In this document: piece after piece, positions 44,941 to 53,903 of the stretch
Position numbering within the stretch: the first letter of the stretch is position 1
Layout of the letters: each line of letters begins with the position of its first letter
Program-made: the position numbers and the translations under genes
Source: Pseudomonas sp. IB20
GTDB lineage: Bacteria > Pseudomonadota > Gammaproteobacteria > Pseudomonadales > Pseudomonadaceae
Direction of reading: 5' to 3'
DNA length: 64,000 nucleotides
NCBI RefSeq assembly: GCF_009707325.1
Contig: NZ_CP046103.1
Location: forward strand, 1,661,810-1,725,809
Notes under the pieces: generated by a model
The model's input: the letters and a program-made list of their open reading frames with translations, nothing else
The model's database searches: none
Told to the model about the DNA's origin: nothing

Positions 44941-45071
44941 GATGGCCTCCTGGCGGCATTTACGGCGTGGTGGCGATTGTCGCACAGCCACTGTGCAGAA
45001 TAATCGCGATCAAGCCTTCTGCATCGGCGCATTTATGCGGACAATCGAGCTTTTGAGCGTTGGAGCCCGGA

Positions 45072-46205
45072 ATGAAAGCCCGCTGGGATATTTTTTGCAG
45101 CGTCGTCGACAACTACGGCGACATTGGCGTGACCTGGCGCCTGGCCCGGCAACTGGTGGTGGAGCACGCATGTGAAGTGCGCTTGTGGGTCGATGACCTG
45201 CGGGCCTTCGAGCGCATGTGCCCCGAGGTTGATGTGCAGCGCGACCAGCAGTGGCAGGAGGGCGTGGAAGTGCGTCACTGGCCGGCGCAGTGGCGCGATA
45301 CACCCTCTGCTGACGTGGTTATCGCCGCGTTTGCCTGCCAATTGCCGCCCGAATACATGGAAGCCATGGCCGCGTGCGAACGCACGCCGTTGTGGATGAA
45401 CCTGGATTATCTGAGCGCCGAAGACTGGGTAGTGGGTTGCCATCGCCTGCCGTCGGTGAAGTTCAAGGGCGTGCAGAAGTACTTCTTCTTTCCTGGCTTT
45501 CGCCCGGGTACAGGTGGGCTTTTACGCGAACGCGGGTTGTTGGCGCAGCGTCAGGCCTTTCAGCAGGATCGCGCTGCGCAGCAACAATTCCTGCAAGCGC
45601 TGGGCGTGTTTCCGGCGGCGGGTGCGCGTTTGATGTCGTTGTTCGCCTACGAAAATGCCGGGCTCGCCAGTTGGCTGGACGTGCTGGCGACGGACGGGCG
45701 TGCCACTCATCTGTTGGTGCCGGAAGGGCGCATCCTTGGCGATGTGCAGCGCTGGCTCGGTGTAGAAGGGCTGGCGGCGGGAGCGGTGCATCAGCGCGAC
45801 GCCTTGACCGTGCAGGTGCTGCCGTTCGTGCGCCAGGAGCAATATGACCGCCTGCTGTGGTGCTGCGACTTCAACGCCGTGCGCGGCGAAGACTCGTTCG
45901 TGCGCGCCCAATGGGCCGGGCGGCCGTTGCTGTGGCACATCTATCGCCAGGACGAAGACATCCACCTGGATAAGCTCGATGCCTTCCTGCAGCTGTACAC
46001 GGCGGCCTTGTCGCCCGCCGCCAAGGCCGCCGTGGTTGCTCTTTGGCAAGCCTGGAACGTTGGTGGCGATATGGCACAACCGTGGAAAATGCTGCTGGAG
46101 CACTGGCCGCAGGTGTGTCAGAACGCCCAGACGTGGTGTCTGGAACAAGGCTTGCAGGCCGATCTTGCGACGGCGCTGGTACAGTTTTATGAAAGTTGGA
46201 TATGA
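45072..46205 (+). CDS. earP: EF-P arginine rhamnosyltransferase EarP
   Basis: A 377-residue GT-B-fold, formerly DUF2331 enzyme that attaches rhamnose from dTDP-beta-L-rhamnose to arginine 32 of EF-P. The N-terminus M-K-A-R-W-D-I-F-C-S-V-V-D-N-Y-G-D-I-G-V carries the catalytic D13 and D17 of studied homologues, and the C-terminal half has C-D-F-N-A-V-R-G-E-D-S-F-V-R-A-Q, the donor-binding block. It directly precedes efp, as in other pseudomonads, and the rhamnose pathway must be supplied from elsewhere. ATG 45072 follows CCCGGA. Confidence 0.95.
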   Translation: MKARWDIFCSVVDNYGDIGVTWRLARQLVVEHACEVRLWVDDLRAFERMCPEVDVQRDQQWQEGVEVRHWPAQWRDTPSADVVIAAFACQLPPEYMEAMAACERTPLWMNLDYLSAEDWVVGCHRLPSVKFKGVQKYFFFPGFRPGTGGLLRERGLLAQRQAFQQDRAAQQQFLQALGVFPAAGARLMSLFAYENAGLASWLDVLATDGRATHLLVPEGRILGDVQRWLGVEGLAAGAVHQRDALTVQVLPFVRQEQYDRLLWCCDFNAVRGEDSFVRAQWAGRPLLWHIYRQDEDIHLDKLDAFLQLYTAALSPAAKAAVVALWQAWNVGGDMAQPWKMLLEHWPQVCQNAQTWCLEQGLQADLATALVQFYESWI

Positions 46206-46254
46206 TACGCCACCTTGATTTTTGTAAATCCCATCCAAATTTCGGATATATGCA

Positions 46255-46827
46255 ATGAAAACTGGTAAAGAACTGAAACCCGGTACAGTGATCCGTCTCG
46301 AAAACGACCCTTGGCTGGTTCAGAAAGCTGAGTTCACCAAGTCTGGTCGTAACAGCGCAATCATGAAGACCAAGCTGAAGAACCTGCTGACCGGTTACAA
46401 GACCGAGATCGTCTACAGCGCCGATGACAAACTGGACGACGTGATCCTCGACCGCAAAGAAGCGACCCTGTCCTTCATCAGCGGCGACACCTACACGTTC
46501 ATGGACACCACCGACTACACCATGTACGAGCTGAACGCTGAAGATATCGAAGCCGTTCTGCCGTTCGTTGAAGAAGGTATGGAAGACGTCTGCGAAGCGA
46601 TCTTCTTCGAAGACCGCCTGGTTTCCGTAGAGCTGCCGACCACTATCGTGCGTAAGGTTGCCTACACCGAAGGTTCCGCTCGCGGCGACACTTCGGGCAA
46701 GGTCATGAAGCCTGCCAAGCTGGCTAACGGTACCGAGCTGCAAGTGGCTGACTTCATCGAAATCGACGACCTGATCGAGATCGACACCCGCGAAGGTGGT
46801 TCGTACAAAGGTCGCGCCAAGAAGTAA
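46255..46827 (+). CDS. efp: Elongation factor P, arginine-32 type
   Basis: A 190-residue EF-P that relieves ribosome stalling at consecutive prolines. The N-terminal KOW-like domain tip reads K-S-G-R-N-S, with Arg32 in place of the lysine modified by EpmA in E. coli. It matches EarP next door, which modifies that arginine. Middle and C-terminal OB domains are complete (V-L-P-F-V-E-E-G ... [14 protein letters not shown]). A terminator follows 19 bases after the stop. Confidence 0.97.
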   Translation: MKTGKELKPGTVIRLENDPWLVQKAEFTKSGRNSAIMKTKLKNLLTGYKTEIVYSADDKLDDVILDRKEATLSFISGDTYTFMDTTDYTMYELNAEDIEAVLPFVEEGMEDVCEAIFFEDRLVSVELPTTIVRKVAYTEGSARGDTSGKVMKPAKLANGTELQVADFIEIDDLIEIDTREGGSYKGRAKK

Positions 46828-46846
46828 TTCTGGCCCCGCCGATACG

Positions 46847-46878
46847 AAAAAAAGCCCGACCTAGCGTCGGGCTTTTTT
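46847..46878 (+). terminator. Intrinsic terminator of efp
   Basis: AAAAAAAGCCCGAC / GTCGGGCTTTTTT around CTAGC, ending in a T-run; it also lies close to the convergent ohr stop. Confidence 0.92.
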
Positions 46879-46893
46879 ATGGGCGTCTGTTAA

Positions 46894-47313
46894 TCAGACG
46901 GTCACGTGCAGGCGTACATCGACGTTGCCACGGGTGGCGTTGGAGTACGGGCAGACTTGGTGAGCGGCGTCGACCAGGCTTTGCGCGTCGTCCTGGGCCA
47001 GGCCCGGCAGGCTCACGTGCAGGTCGATATCCAGGCCGAAACCACCGGGGATTTGACCGATGCCGACGTGGGCAGTGATCGAAGCGTCATCCGGGATTTT
47101 GCGTTGGGTCTGGCTGGCGACAAACTTCAGCGCGCCGATAAAGCAGGCCGAGTAGCCGGCAGCGAACAGTTGTTCAGGGTTGGTGGCCTGGCCGCCGGCA
47201 CCGCCGAGTTCTTTGGGGGTGGAGAGTTTGACATCGAGGATATTGTCGCTGGAAACAGCACGACCATCACGGCCGCCGGTGGCGGTGGCTACTGCGGTGT
47301 AGAGAGTTTGCAT
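46894..47313 (-). CDS. ohr: Organic hydroperoxide resistance protein Ohr
   Basis: A 139-residue thiol peroxidase for organic hydroperoxides. The peroxidatic cysteine is in Y-S-A-C-F-I-G-A-L and the resolving one in V-C-P-Y-S-N-A-T-R-G-N. The full OsmC/Ohr fold is present, including N-P-E-Q-L-F-A-A-G. It is controlled in known systems by OhrR, encoded 263 bases upstream on the same strand. Upstream palindromes TTTAGCGCTAAA are candidate operators. Confidence 0.96.
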   Translation of the reverse strand: MQTLYTAVATATGGRDGRAVSSDNILDVKLSTPKELGGAGGQATNPEQLFAAGYSACFIGALKFVASQTQRKIPDDASITAHVGIGQIPGGFGLDIDLHVSLPGLAQDDAQSLVDAAHQVCPYSNATRGNVDVRLHVTV

Positions 47314-47330
47314 GGTGTCGTCCTCTTGAT

Positions 47331-47390
47331 TTTAGCGCTAAATAGTTGCGCGCTAAGTAGTTGGTGAGGCGAATGTATAGCGCTAATGTT
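47331..47390. promoter_or_regulatory. Repeated AGCGCT palindromes upstream of ohr (candidate OhrR operators)
   Basis: TTTAGCGCTAAA (47331-47342) is a perfect 12-base palindrome; a second copy, TATAGCGCTAAT, lies at 47376-47387, and GCGCTAAGTAG falls between them (47350-47360). They lie 18-75 bases upstream of ohr. OhrR proteins bind AT-rich palindromes; the exact Pseudomonas site is inferred only from position and symmetry. Confidence 0.5.
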
Positions 47391-47458
47391 TAGTGCGCAA
47401 TGTAAATGTACAAAAATATTCTGCGATGAGTGATCTCCTGACACACCACACCAACAAA

Positions 47459-47547
47459 TGTGGGCGCTGGCTTGCCTGCGATTACGGTGTGTCAGCCGAT
47501 GTATTCATGACTCATGTACCGCGATCGCAGGCAAGCCAGCTCCCACA
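47459..47547. repeat. REPIN between ohr and ohrR
   Basis: TGTGGGCGCTGGCTTGCCTG and GGCAAGCCAGCTCCCACA face each other around an imperfect spacer of about 40 bases. This is the variant of the REP core with GGCTTGCCTGCGAT. It separates the ohr promoter from the ohrR gene end. Confidence 0.9.
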
Positions 47548-47575
47548 TTGGGTATTTGGCGTTGGGTCTACGGCG

Positions 47576-48028
47576 TCAGACGCTAGCCTGCAGATTTCTA
47601 CGCAAGGCAATCAAATCGCTTTGCAACGTACGCAACTGCTCCAGCTGCAGCCCGCTGGCGCCGAGGATGCACTGCGGAACCCCCATGGCTTTTTCCTGCA
47701 AGGCACGGCCTGCCTCGGTCAATTCCACCACCACCACGCGTTCATCTTCGCGGCTGCGGGTGCGGCTGAGCAGGCCTTCGGCTTCCAGGCGCTTGAGCAG
47801 CGGCGTCAGCGAACCCGGATCGGTCAGCAGGCGGCTGCTGATTTCGCCGACGGTCAAGCCATCCTCTTCCCACAGCACCATCATGGCCAGGTACTGCGGG
47901 TAGGTCAGGCCGAGGGCTTGCAGCAGCGGCTTGTAGACCTTGGTCATCAGCAGCGACGTGGAGTGCAGGGCGAAACACAACTGGTTGTCCAGCATCAGGT
48001 TTTCGCAGGGGGCGGGATTTTTGCTCAT
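47576..48028 (-). CDS. ohrR: MarR-family organic-peroxide sensor OhrR
   Basis: A 150-residue MarR repressor. The sensing cysteine is in D-N-Q-L-C-F-A-L-H (Cys18), followed by the winged helix (Y-P-Q-Y-L-A-M-M-V-L-W-E, S-L-T-P-L-L-K-R-L-E-A-E-G-L, S-R-E-D-E-R-V-V-V-V-E-L-T). Oxidation of the cysteine releases operator DNA. It is similar in layout to the second MarR gene ospR at 63122. It lies upstream of ohr on the same strand with a REPIN in between. Confidence 0.92.
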   Translation of the reverse strand: MSKNPAPCENLMLDNQLCFALHSTSLLMTKVYKPLLQALGLTYPQYLAMMVLWEEDGLTVGEISSRLLTDPGSLTPLLKRLEAEGLLSRTRSREDERVVVVELTEAGRALQEKAMGVPQCILGASGLQLEQLRTLQSDLIALRRNLQASV

Positions 48029-48108
48029 GGCGGTGCCTCGAAAAAGCGTGTCTGGGCTGGAATCTAGCGTTCAAATGTTTAATGCGCCAGATAATTCTGT
48101 CCGCAGGG

Positions 48109-49059
48109 TCAGACCAATCCGCTTTGCAACGCCAGGTCCCACGGCGGTATGGGGCTGAAGCGCGCCTTCAGGTATTCCAGCAAGAGGCGGCTGCGGGCGT
48201 TGGCTTGTTGTTCCAGGCGCAGCGCGTAGATACCGCTGGTTTCCGGGCTGGGCAGGCCGTTTTCGCAAAACAGCGGCAGCAGTTCGCCGCGCACCAAGTA
48301 TTCACTGGCCAGCCAGGTGGGTAAATGCGCGATGCCCAGCCCGGCCAGGGCGCCGGAGAGCAAGGCTTCGGCGTTATTGGCACTCATGCGGATGCGCTGC
48401 GGGCGATAGGTGGCACGGCGCCCATCCAATTCGAAGCGCCAGGCGAACATCGGCGCCAGGCCGTCCCAGTCGAGGCCATCGTGTTCGCTCAGTTCTCGCG
48501 GATGCGTCGGCGTGCCACGGCTTTTCAGGTAGGCCGGGCTGGCGCAGGCGATGCGCACGATGCTGGCCAAGTGTGTGGCGATCAGCCGGGTGTCGACGAT
48601 ATGCCCGGCGCGCAGCACCAGGTCGACCTTGCCCAGGTGCGCGCCCTGCATGTCGACGAAGCTATCGATCAAATGCAGGTGCACATCCAGCCCCGGGTAC
48701 ACCTTCAGAAAGTCGGCAATCACCGGCGCCAAGTGCCGTCGACCAAACGCCGCCGGCGCGTCCACCCGAATCAAACCTTCTGGCGCATGGCTCAAAGACA
48801 CCGCCTCGGCCCGGGCCAACTGCAACTCGCTGACAATCCGCCGCGCCCGCTCGGCAAAGGCCAGGCCTGCCGGTGTCGGCACCACCGCATGGGTGCTGCG
48901 CTGGAACAAGCGGCTGCCCACCGAGCTTTCCAGGCTGTCGATACGCCGTGCCACCGCCGACGGTGTCAGCGGGTGGCGGCGGGCGGCCGCGGAAAAACTG
49001 CCGGTTTCCAACACATCGAGAAACAGGCTCAGTTGGTCGGTCAGGGTATTCGGGTTCAT
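48109..49059 (-). CDS. LysR-type transcriptional regulator
   Basis: A 316-residue LysR protein with N-terminal helix-turn-helix (F-S-A-A-A-R-R-H-P-L-T-P-S-A-V-A-R-R-I-D-S-L-E) and an effector domain (G-L-I-R-V-D-A-P-A-A-F-G-R-R-H-L-A-P). The V-A-R-R-I-D sequence is typical of the CrgA/DsdC-type branch. It is divergent from the TauE/SafE exporter gene with 108 bases between starts, so that gene is its most probable target. The start ATG at 49059 was chosen over a frame extension to 49137 because the family starts with L-T-D-Q-L-S-L-F. Confidence 0.87.
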   Translation of the reverse strand: MNPNTLTDQLSLFLDVLETGSFSAAARRHPLTPSAVARRIDSLESSVGSRLFQRSTHAVVPTPAGLAFAERARRIVSELQLARAEAVSLSHAPEGLIRVDAPAAFGRRHLAPVIADFLKVYPGLDVHLHLIDSFVDMQGAHLGKVDLVLRAGHIVDTRLIATHLASIVRIACASPAYLKSRGTPTHPRELSEHDGLDWDGLAPMFAWRFELDGRRATYRPQRIRMSANNAEALLSGALAGLGIAHLPTWLASEYLVRGELLPLFCENGLPSPETSGIYALRLEQQANARSRLLLEYLKARFSPIPPWDLALQSGLV

Positions 49060-49167
49060 GGGCGCTTGCTTATGCGAGATTGGCACAGCCATTGTGCGTT
49101 GCTGTGCGTTTCCACACCAGAGCCGACTGCGTAGCATGCATGGCTTGGGCTTTTGGAGTGATGCGCA

Positions 49168-49917
49168 GTGTTGGATTTAGCGATGTACCTGATATTGGGC
49201 GCGGCCCTGGGCACGGTCGGTGGCCTGTTTGGCATTGGTGGCGGGCTGATCGCGATTCCGGTGCTCGGGGTGTTGTTCGGCCTGGACCAGCAGCTCGCGC
49301 AAGGCACTGCGCTGGTGATGGTGGTGCCCAATGTGATGCTGGCCCTGTGGCGTTACCACCAGCGCAACCGCATCGAACTGCGCCACGCGTTGCCGCTGGG
49401 GGTCATGGGTTTCAGTTTTGCCTGGCTTGGTTCGATCTGGGCGGTCGGCCTGGATGCCGGCGCCATGCGCATTGGTTTTATCGCGTTCTTGCTGACGCTC
49501 TCGGCGTACAACTTGGTGCGTATGTTCACCCCCAATGCGCCGCCGACTGCGCAGATGCGCTATTCCTGGCCATGGCTTGGCGTGCTGGGTGCTGCGTCCG
49601 GCTCCATGGGCGGTTTGTTTGGCGTGGGCGGCGCGGTGGTTGCCACGCCGGTGTTGACGAGCCTGTTCGGCACCTCCCAAGTGGTCGCCCAAGGCTTGTC
49701 GCTGGCGTTGGCGCTGCCCAGCACCAGCGTGACCCTCGTGACCTATGCCTGGCACCACGAGGTGGACTGGATGATCGGCGTGCCTCTTGCGGTCGGTGGG
49801 CTGCTGAGTATCAGTTGGGGCGTGAAAGTCGCTCATGCGCTGCCGGAACGGGTATTACGCGGCCTGTTCTGTGGCTTTCTGGTCGTGTGTGCGTTGATGC
49901 TGACCTTTAAAGTTTGA
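49168..49917 (+). CDS. Sulfite exporter TauE/SafE family permease
   Basis: A 249-residue inner membrane protein with eight helices in two similar halves; each has the G-G-L-F-G-I/V-G-G motif (G-T-V-G-G-L-F-G-I-G-G-G and G-S-M-G-G-L-F-G-V-G-G-A). The family carries small sulfur anions or organic acids. The start is a TTG at 49168, eight bases after GGAG; an ATG at 49183 is an alternative. The final 11 bases overlap the convergent LysR gene. Confidence 0.85.
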   Translation: MLDLAMYLILGAALGTVGGLFGIGGGLIAIPVLGVLFGLDQQLAQGTALVMVVPNVMLALWRYHQRNRIELRHALPLGVMGFSFAWLGSIWAVGLDAGAMRIGFIAFLLTLSAYNLVRMFTPNAPPTAQMRYSWPWLGVLGAASGSMGGLFGVGGAVVATPVLTSLFGTSQVVAQGLSLALALPSTSVTLVTYAWHHEVDWMIGVPLAVGGLLSISWGVKVAHALPERVLRGLFCGFLVVCALMLTFKV

Positions 49918-50797
49918 AGCCTTCGAGGATGTACTCCGCCAGGCAGTCGGTGATGGGGGAGTTCATGGACGGGTTACGCAGCAGCCGCAGGCTCATCGAC
50001 GGCAACGCTGGAAAGCCCTCGTCGCTGCCGAGTATTCGCAGCTCTTCAGTGACCAGGCTTTCCATGCTGATCATGACTGCAAGTCCAGCGTTGACCACCG
50101 CCTGAATCGCCGCCACGTTGGAGCTGTGATAAGCCATGCGATAATCGCGCCCGGCCGCGTCCAGAGCCGTTCGCGCCCAATTCGTGTACAGGCAGTCAGC
50201 GCCGGAAATCGCCAGAGGCAAGGCCTCATGCTCGTCCACGCAGAAACACGACGAGGCGACCCACACCATACGATCAGTGCGCAACAGCTCGCCGATTTCA
50301 CTGCCGGGTTCACGGCTGATAACCGTCAATGCCAAGTCCCGCCGCTGCATCAGCACCGTGGAAGACTCGCAGTGCATCTCGATCTGGATCAGCGGGTACG
50401 CCTTGGAAAACCGTTTGAGGATGCCCGGCAGATAACGCATCACGTAATCGTCCGGCGTACCGATGCGCACCAACCCGACCATGTGCGGTTCGCGCAGCGT
50501 GTTGAACACTTCGCTGTGCAGCTTCAGGATGCGCCGCGCATAACCCAGTAGCACCTGACCTTCGGGCGTCAGCCGCACCTGGCGGCCATCGCGCTCGAAC
50601 AGCTTGCGCTGCAACACGTCTTCTTCCAGGCGTTTCATCTGCATGCTCACCGCCGATTGCGTGCGGTTGACCAGCTCGCCGGCGCGGGTAAAACCGCCTT
50701 GGTCGGCGATGGCGACGAAGGTGCGCAGTACTTCGGTGTCGATGCTGGGGTAGCCGGACAATTGATCAATCTCCGAGATGTATTGCATAAGAAACAT
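49907..50797 (-). CDS. LysR-type transcriptional regulator
   Basis: A 296-residue LysR protein. The helix-turn-helix (G-G-F-T-R-A-G-E-L-V-N-R-T-Q-S-A-V-S-M-Q-M-K-R-L-E) is followed by an effector domain with V-R-I-G-T-P-D-D-Y-V-M-R-Y-L. It resembles the group described as LrhA/HexA-like regulators of motility or virulence, though identity to either is not claimed. It is divergent from the DUF1127 gene with 61 bases between. Translation could start at the ATG at 50797 or at 50788. Confidence 0.88.
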   Translation of the reverse strand: MFLMQYISEIDQLSGYPSIDTEVLRTFVAIADQGGFTRAGELVNRTQSAVSMQMKRLEEDVLQRKLFERDGRQVRLTPEGQVLLGYARRILKLHSEVFNTLREPHMVGLVRIGTPDDYVMRYLPGILKRFSKAYPLIQIEMHCESSTVLMQRRDLALTVISREPGSEIGELLRTDRMVWVASSCFCVDEHEALPLAISGADCLYTNWARTALDAAGRDYRMAYHSSNVAAIQAVVNAGLAVMISMESLVTEELRILGSDEGFPALPSMSLRLLRNPSMNSPITDCLAEYILEGFKL

Positions 50798-50858
50798 TCG
50801 TTGGATTGATCATAAGGCCAGGCACACACTCTCGTCATCCCCACTGGAGGGCGAGAAG

Positions 50859-51065
50859 ATGAAAGGTCAGAACGGTTATGTGTTGATGGCGAAACGTCCG
50901 TTTTCCGGGCTGTTTCAGCGGGTGGCCCGTTGGCAGGCGCTGCATCATGAGCGTCAGACATTGGCGAGCTTGAGTGATGACGCGCTCAAGGACATCGGGC
51001 TCAATCGCGGCGATGTCGAGCAGGACCGTCACCTGCATTTCTGGCAAGACCCGCTGCGAAAGTAA
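50859..51065 (+). CDS. DUF1127 small protein
   Basis: A 68-residue basic protein with the DUF1127 signature near the end: L-A-S-L-S-D-D-A-L-K-D-I-G-L-N-R-G-D-V. Such small proteins influence RNA turnover, phosphate and nitrogen metabolism in studied bacteria; the role in Pseudomonas is open. The ATG at 50859 follows GGAGGGCGAGA. It is next to the divergent LysR gene, which may control it. Confidence 0.8.
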   Translation: MKGQNGYVLMAKRPFSGLFQRVARWQALHHERQTLASLSDDALKDIGLNRGDVEQDRHLHFWQDPLRK

Positions 51066-51110
51066 CCCAGGATGCAGTAGGGTAGTCGGCGAGCCCACAC
51101 GGAGAAACCT

Positions 51111-52331
51111 ATGCCCGCCGACCTGTCTTTTTCACTCAAGCAAGCTCGACGCATAGCACTGGCGGCCCAGGGTTTTTCCGGGCGCCAGGCGCCGGCACTG
51201 GTCAAGGCCGCGCACCTTAATCGTTTGATTGAGCGGTTGGGCGTGCTGCAGATCGATTCGGTCAATGCCGTGGTGCGCTCGCATTACCTGCCGCTGTTTT
51301 CTCGCCTGGGCAATTATTCCCCTTTGATGCTTGAGCAAGCCGCCTGGAGCCAGGGGCGACGGCGCTCGTTATTTGAATACTGGGGCCATGAGGCCTCCTT
51401 GCTGCCCATGGCGCTGTACCCGTTGATGCGCTGGCGCATGGAGCGGGCCAAGCTGGGGCAGGGGATCTATTCGCAGATGGCGCGTTTTGGGCGCGAGCAG
51501 CAGGCCACCATTCAGCGCGTGCTGCAGACCGTCGAGCAGCAGGGCGCGCTGGGTGCGGGCAGTTTATCGACCCGTGAGGAGCGCGCCGGCCCATGGTGGG
51601 ATTGGAGTGATGAAAAGCACGCGCTGGAATGGCTGTTCGCTGCGGGGCTGGTCACGGTCGCGGGGCGGCGCGGGTTTGAGCGGCTGTATGATTTGCCCGA
51701 GCGGGTGATTCCCGCTGACATTCTTCAGCAAGCGCCCCTGAGCGAAGCCTGCGCCCAGCGCGGCTTGCTGTTGCACAGCGCAACCGCGTTGGGCGTGGGT
51801 ACTGAAAAAGACCTGCGCGATTACTTTCGCCTGGACCCCGCCGACAGCCGCAGCCGCCTGGCGGAACTGGTCGAGGATGGGCAGTTGCTGGCGTGCCAGG
51901 TGCAAGGCTGGAAACAACCGGCGTACTGCCTGCCCGAGCCGAAAGTGCCGCGAAAGGTTCCGGCCAGTGCCTTACTGTCGCCCTTCGATTCGTTGATCTG
52001 GGAGCGCAGCCGTACTGAGCGGTTGTTCGCGTTCCGTTACCGGCTGGAGATCTACACCCCGCAAGCCAAGCGGGTGTACGGCTACTACGTGCTGCCGTTT
52101 TTGCACAACGAGCGAATCGCTGCACGGGTGGACCTGCGTGCCGAACGCGCCAACGGGCGCCTGGCGGTGCACGCGGTGCACGAAGAAGAGCCGGGGCTGG
52201 ATGAGGAAGGCATGCAGGCGTTGGCCCTGAACCTGCGGCAGATGGCTGATTGGCTGGGGCTGGAACAGGTGCAGCTCAATTGCCAGCGGCCCAGTGCTGC
52301 TCGGTTAAGAGTGGCAATGCTACAAACATGA
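51111..52331 (+). CDS. YcaQ/AlkX-type winged-helix DNA glycosylase
   Basis: A 406-residue HTH_42 family protein. The catalytic motif L-Q-I-D-S-V-N is the Q-x-D form seen in E. coli YcaQ (AlkX), which unhooks interstrand crosslinks made by alkylating agents; the streptomycete AlkZ has Q-x-Q. Three tandem winged helices and a C-terminal beta barrel (about 300-400, L-L-S-P-F-D-S-L-I-W-E-R) are present. It stands alone on the plus strand with a GGAGAAACCT ribosome-binding site. Confidence 0.85.
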   Translation: MPADLSFSLKQARRIALAAQGFSGRQAPALVKAAHLNRLIERLGVLQIDSVNAVVRSHYLPLFSRLGNYSPLMLEQAAWSQGRRRSLFEYWGHEASLLPMALYPLMRWRMERAKLGQGIYSQMARFGREQQATIQRVLQTVEQQGALGAGSLSTREERAGPWWDWSDEKHALEWLFAAGLVTVAGRRGFERLYDLPERVIPADILQQAPLSEACAQRGLLLHSATALGVGTEKDLRDYFRLDPADSRSRLAELVEDGQLLACQVQGWKQPAYCLPEPKVPRKVPASALLSPFDSLIWERSRTERLFAFRYRLEIYTPQAKRVYGYYVLPFLHNERIAARVDLRAERANGRLAVHAVHEEEPGLDEEGMQALALNLRQMADWLGLEQVQLNCQRPSAARLRVAMLQT

Positions 52332-52341
52332 GTTGTAGCGG

Positions 52342-52430
52342 TTTTTTGTGGCGAGCGGCTTAGCTTTTTTGTGGCGAGCGGGCTTGTCGTGGCAAGCCCA
52401 CTCGCCACGGGAACCTCACTCGCCACAAAA
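52342..52430. repeat. GTGGCGAG repeat and stem-loop between YcaQ and the class II DAHP synthase
   Basis: TTTTTTGTGGCGAGCGG occurs twice in direct orientation (52342-52358, 52365-52381) and TCGCCAC twice inverted (52402-52408, 52420-52426). The second direct copy and the first inverted copy form a 15-base stem with one mismatch (52371-52386 with 52393-52408). T-runs at one end and A-runs at the other suggest a bidirectional terminator for the convergent genes. Confidence 0.8.
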
Positions 52431-52432
52431 TC

Positions 52433-53782
52433 TCAGCGTTTAACCTGTTTCAAGGTCTCGGCAATCAGAAACGCCAGTTCCAGCGACTGATCGGCATTCA
52501 TCCGTGGGTCGCAGTGGGTGTGGTAGCGGTCCGACAAGCCGTCTTCGGTGATCGGCCGCGCGCCGCCGATGCATTCGGTGACGTTCTGCCCGGTCATCTC
52601 GATATGAATCCCGCCGGCATAGCTGCCCTCGGCCTGGTGCACCTGGAAGAACTCCTTCACCTCGCCAAGGATCTGCGCAAAGTCGCGGGTCTTGTAGCCG
52701 CTGCTGGCCTTGATGGTGTTGCCATGCATCGGGTCGCTGCTCCACAGCACCTGCTTGCCCTCACGCTGCACGGCGCGGATCAGGTTGGGCAGGTGGTCGC
52801 CCACCTTGCCGGCGCCCATGCGTGCGATCAGGTTGAGGCGGCCGGGGTCGTTGTCCGGGTTGAGGATGTCGATCAAGCGGATCAGGTCGTCGGGGTTCAT
52901 GCTTGGGCCGACCTTGACGCCGATCGGGTTGTTCACCCCGCGCAGGAATTCAACGTGGGCACCGTCCAGCTGACGGGTGCGGTCGCCGATCCAGAGCATG
53001 TGCGCGGAGCAGTCGTAGTAATCGTTGGTCAGGCTGTCGCGGCGCACGAAGGCTTGCTCGTAGTTGAGCAGCAGTGCTTCGTGGGCGGTGAAAAAGCTGG
53101 TTTCGCGCAGTTGCGGCGAGCTGTCCATGCCGCAGGCGCGCATGAACGCCAGGGTTTCATCGATGCGGTTGGCCAGTTGGCTGTATTTCTCGGCCAGTGC
53201 GGAGTTGGCGATGAAGTCCAGGTTCCACTTGTGCACTTGGTGCAGGTCGGCGAAACCGCCTTGGGCAAACGCGCGCAGCAAATTGAGCGTGGCCGTGGAC
53301 TGGTGATAGGACTGCAGCAGGCGGTCCGGGTCCGGCACGCGGCTTTTCTCGTCGAAACCAATGCCGTTGACGATGTCGCCACGGTAGGCGGGCAGGGTGA
53401 TGCCGTCGATGGTTTCATCATTGGCCGAGCGCGGCTTGGCAAACTGGCCGGCCATGCGCCCGACTTTCACCACCGGGCAGCCGGCGGCGAAGGTCATCAC
53501 GATCGCCATCTGCAACAGCACTTTGAAGGTGTCGCGGATTTTCGCGGCGGAGAACTCGGCAAAGCTCTCGGCACAGTCACCGCCTTGCAGCAGGAACGCG
53601 CGGCCCTGGGTCACTTCGGCAAATTGACGGCGCAACTCGCGGGCTTCCCCAGCAAACACCAGCGGCGGGTAGCTGGCCAGGTTCTGCTCCACTTGCAGCA
53701 AGTGTGCAGCGTCCGGGTACTGGGGTTGTTGCTGGATCGGCAGGGCGCGCCAGCTGTCGGGGCTCCAGGGTTGGCTCATCAT
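52433..53782 (-). CDS. 3-deoxy-7-phosphoheptulonate synthase, class II
   Basis: A 449-residue plant-type DAHP synthase. Class II signatures present are Q-G-G-D-C-A-E-S-F (metal-binding Cys), [39 protein letters not shown] and [14 protein letters not shown]. It is independent of the class I enzyme at 38514-39590 and in pseudomonads often supplies housekeeping or secondary metabolism flux. The second ATG at 53779 (MSQPW) is an equally good start. Confidence 0.95.
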   Translation of the reverse strand: MMSQPWSPDSWRALPIQQQPQYPDAAHLLQVEQNLASYPPLVFAGEARELRRQFAEVTQGRAFLLQGGDCAESFAEFSAAKIRDTFKVLLQMAIVMTFAAGCPVVKVGRMAGQFAKPRSANDETIDGITLPAYRGDIVNGIGFDEKSRVPDPDRLLQSYHQSTATLNLLRAFAQGGFADLHQVHKWNLDFIANSALAEKYSQLANRIDETLAFMRACGMDSSPQLRETSFFTAHEALLLNYEQAFVRRDSLTNDYYDCSAHMLWIGDRTRQLDGAHVEFLRGVNNPIGVKVGPSMNPDDLIRLIDILNPDNDPGRLNLIARMGAGKVGDHLPNLIRAVQREGKQVLWSSDPMHGNTIKASSGYKTRDFAQILGEVKEFFQVHQAEGSYAGGIHIEMTGQNVTECIGGARPITEDGLSDRYHTHCDPRMNADQSLELAFLIAETLKQVKR

Positions 53783-53903
53783 GAACTCGATTGGTTGATT
53801 GACGGTCGGGCGCCAATGTTATCAGCAATTAGTGCGTGACCTGTTGCCGCTGGTTGGCCGACAATCGCGCCTTTGCCGTACGGTAAACCCTTTAGGAGTA
53901 GTG

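Noticed and set aside
52514..53839. 441-codon frame antisense to the class II DAHP synthase
   Set aside because: V/A/H-rich mirror of a strongly conserved gene.
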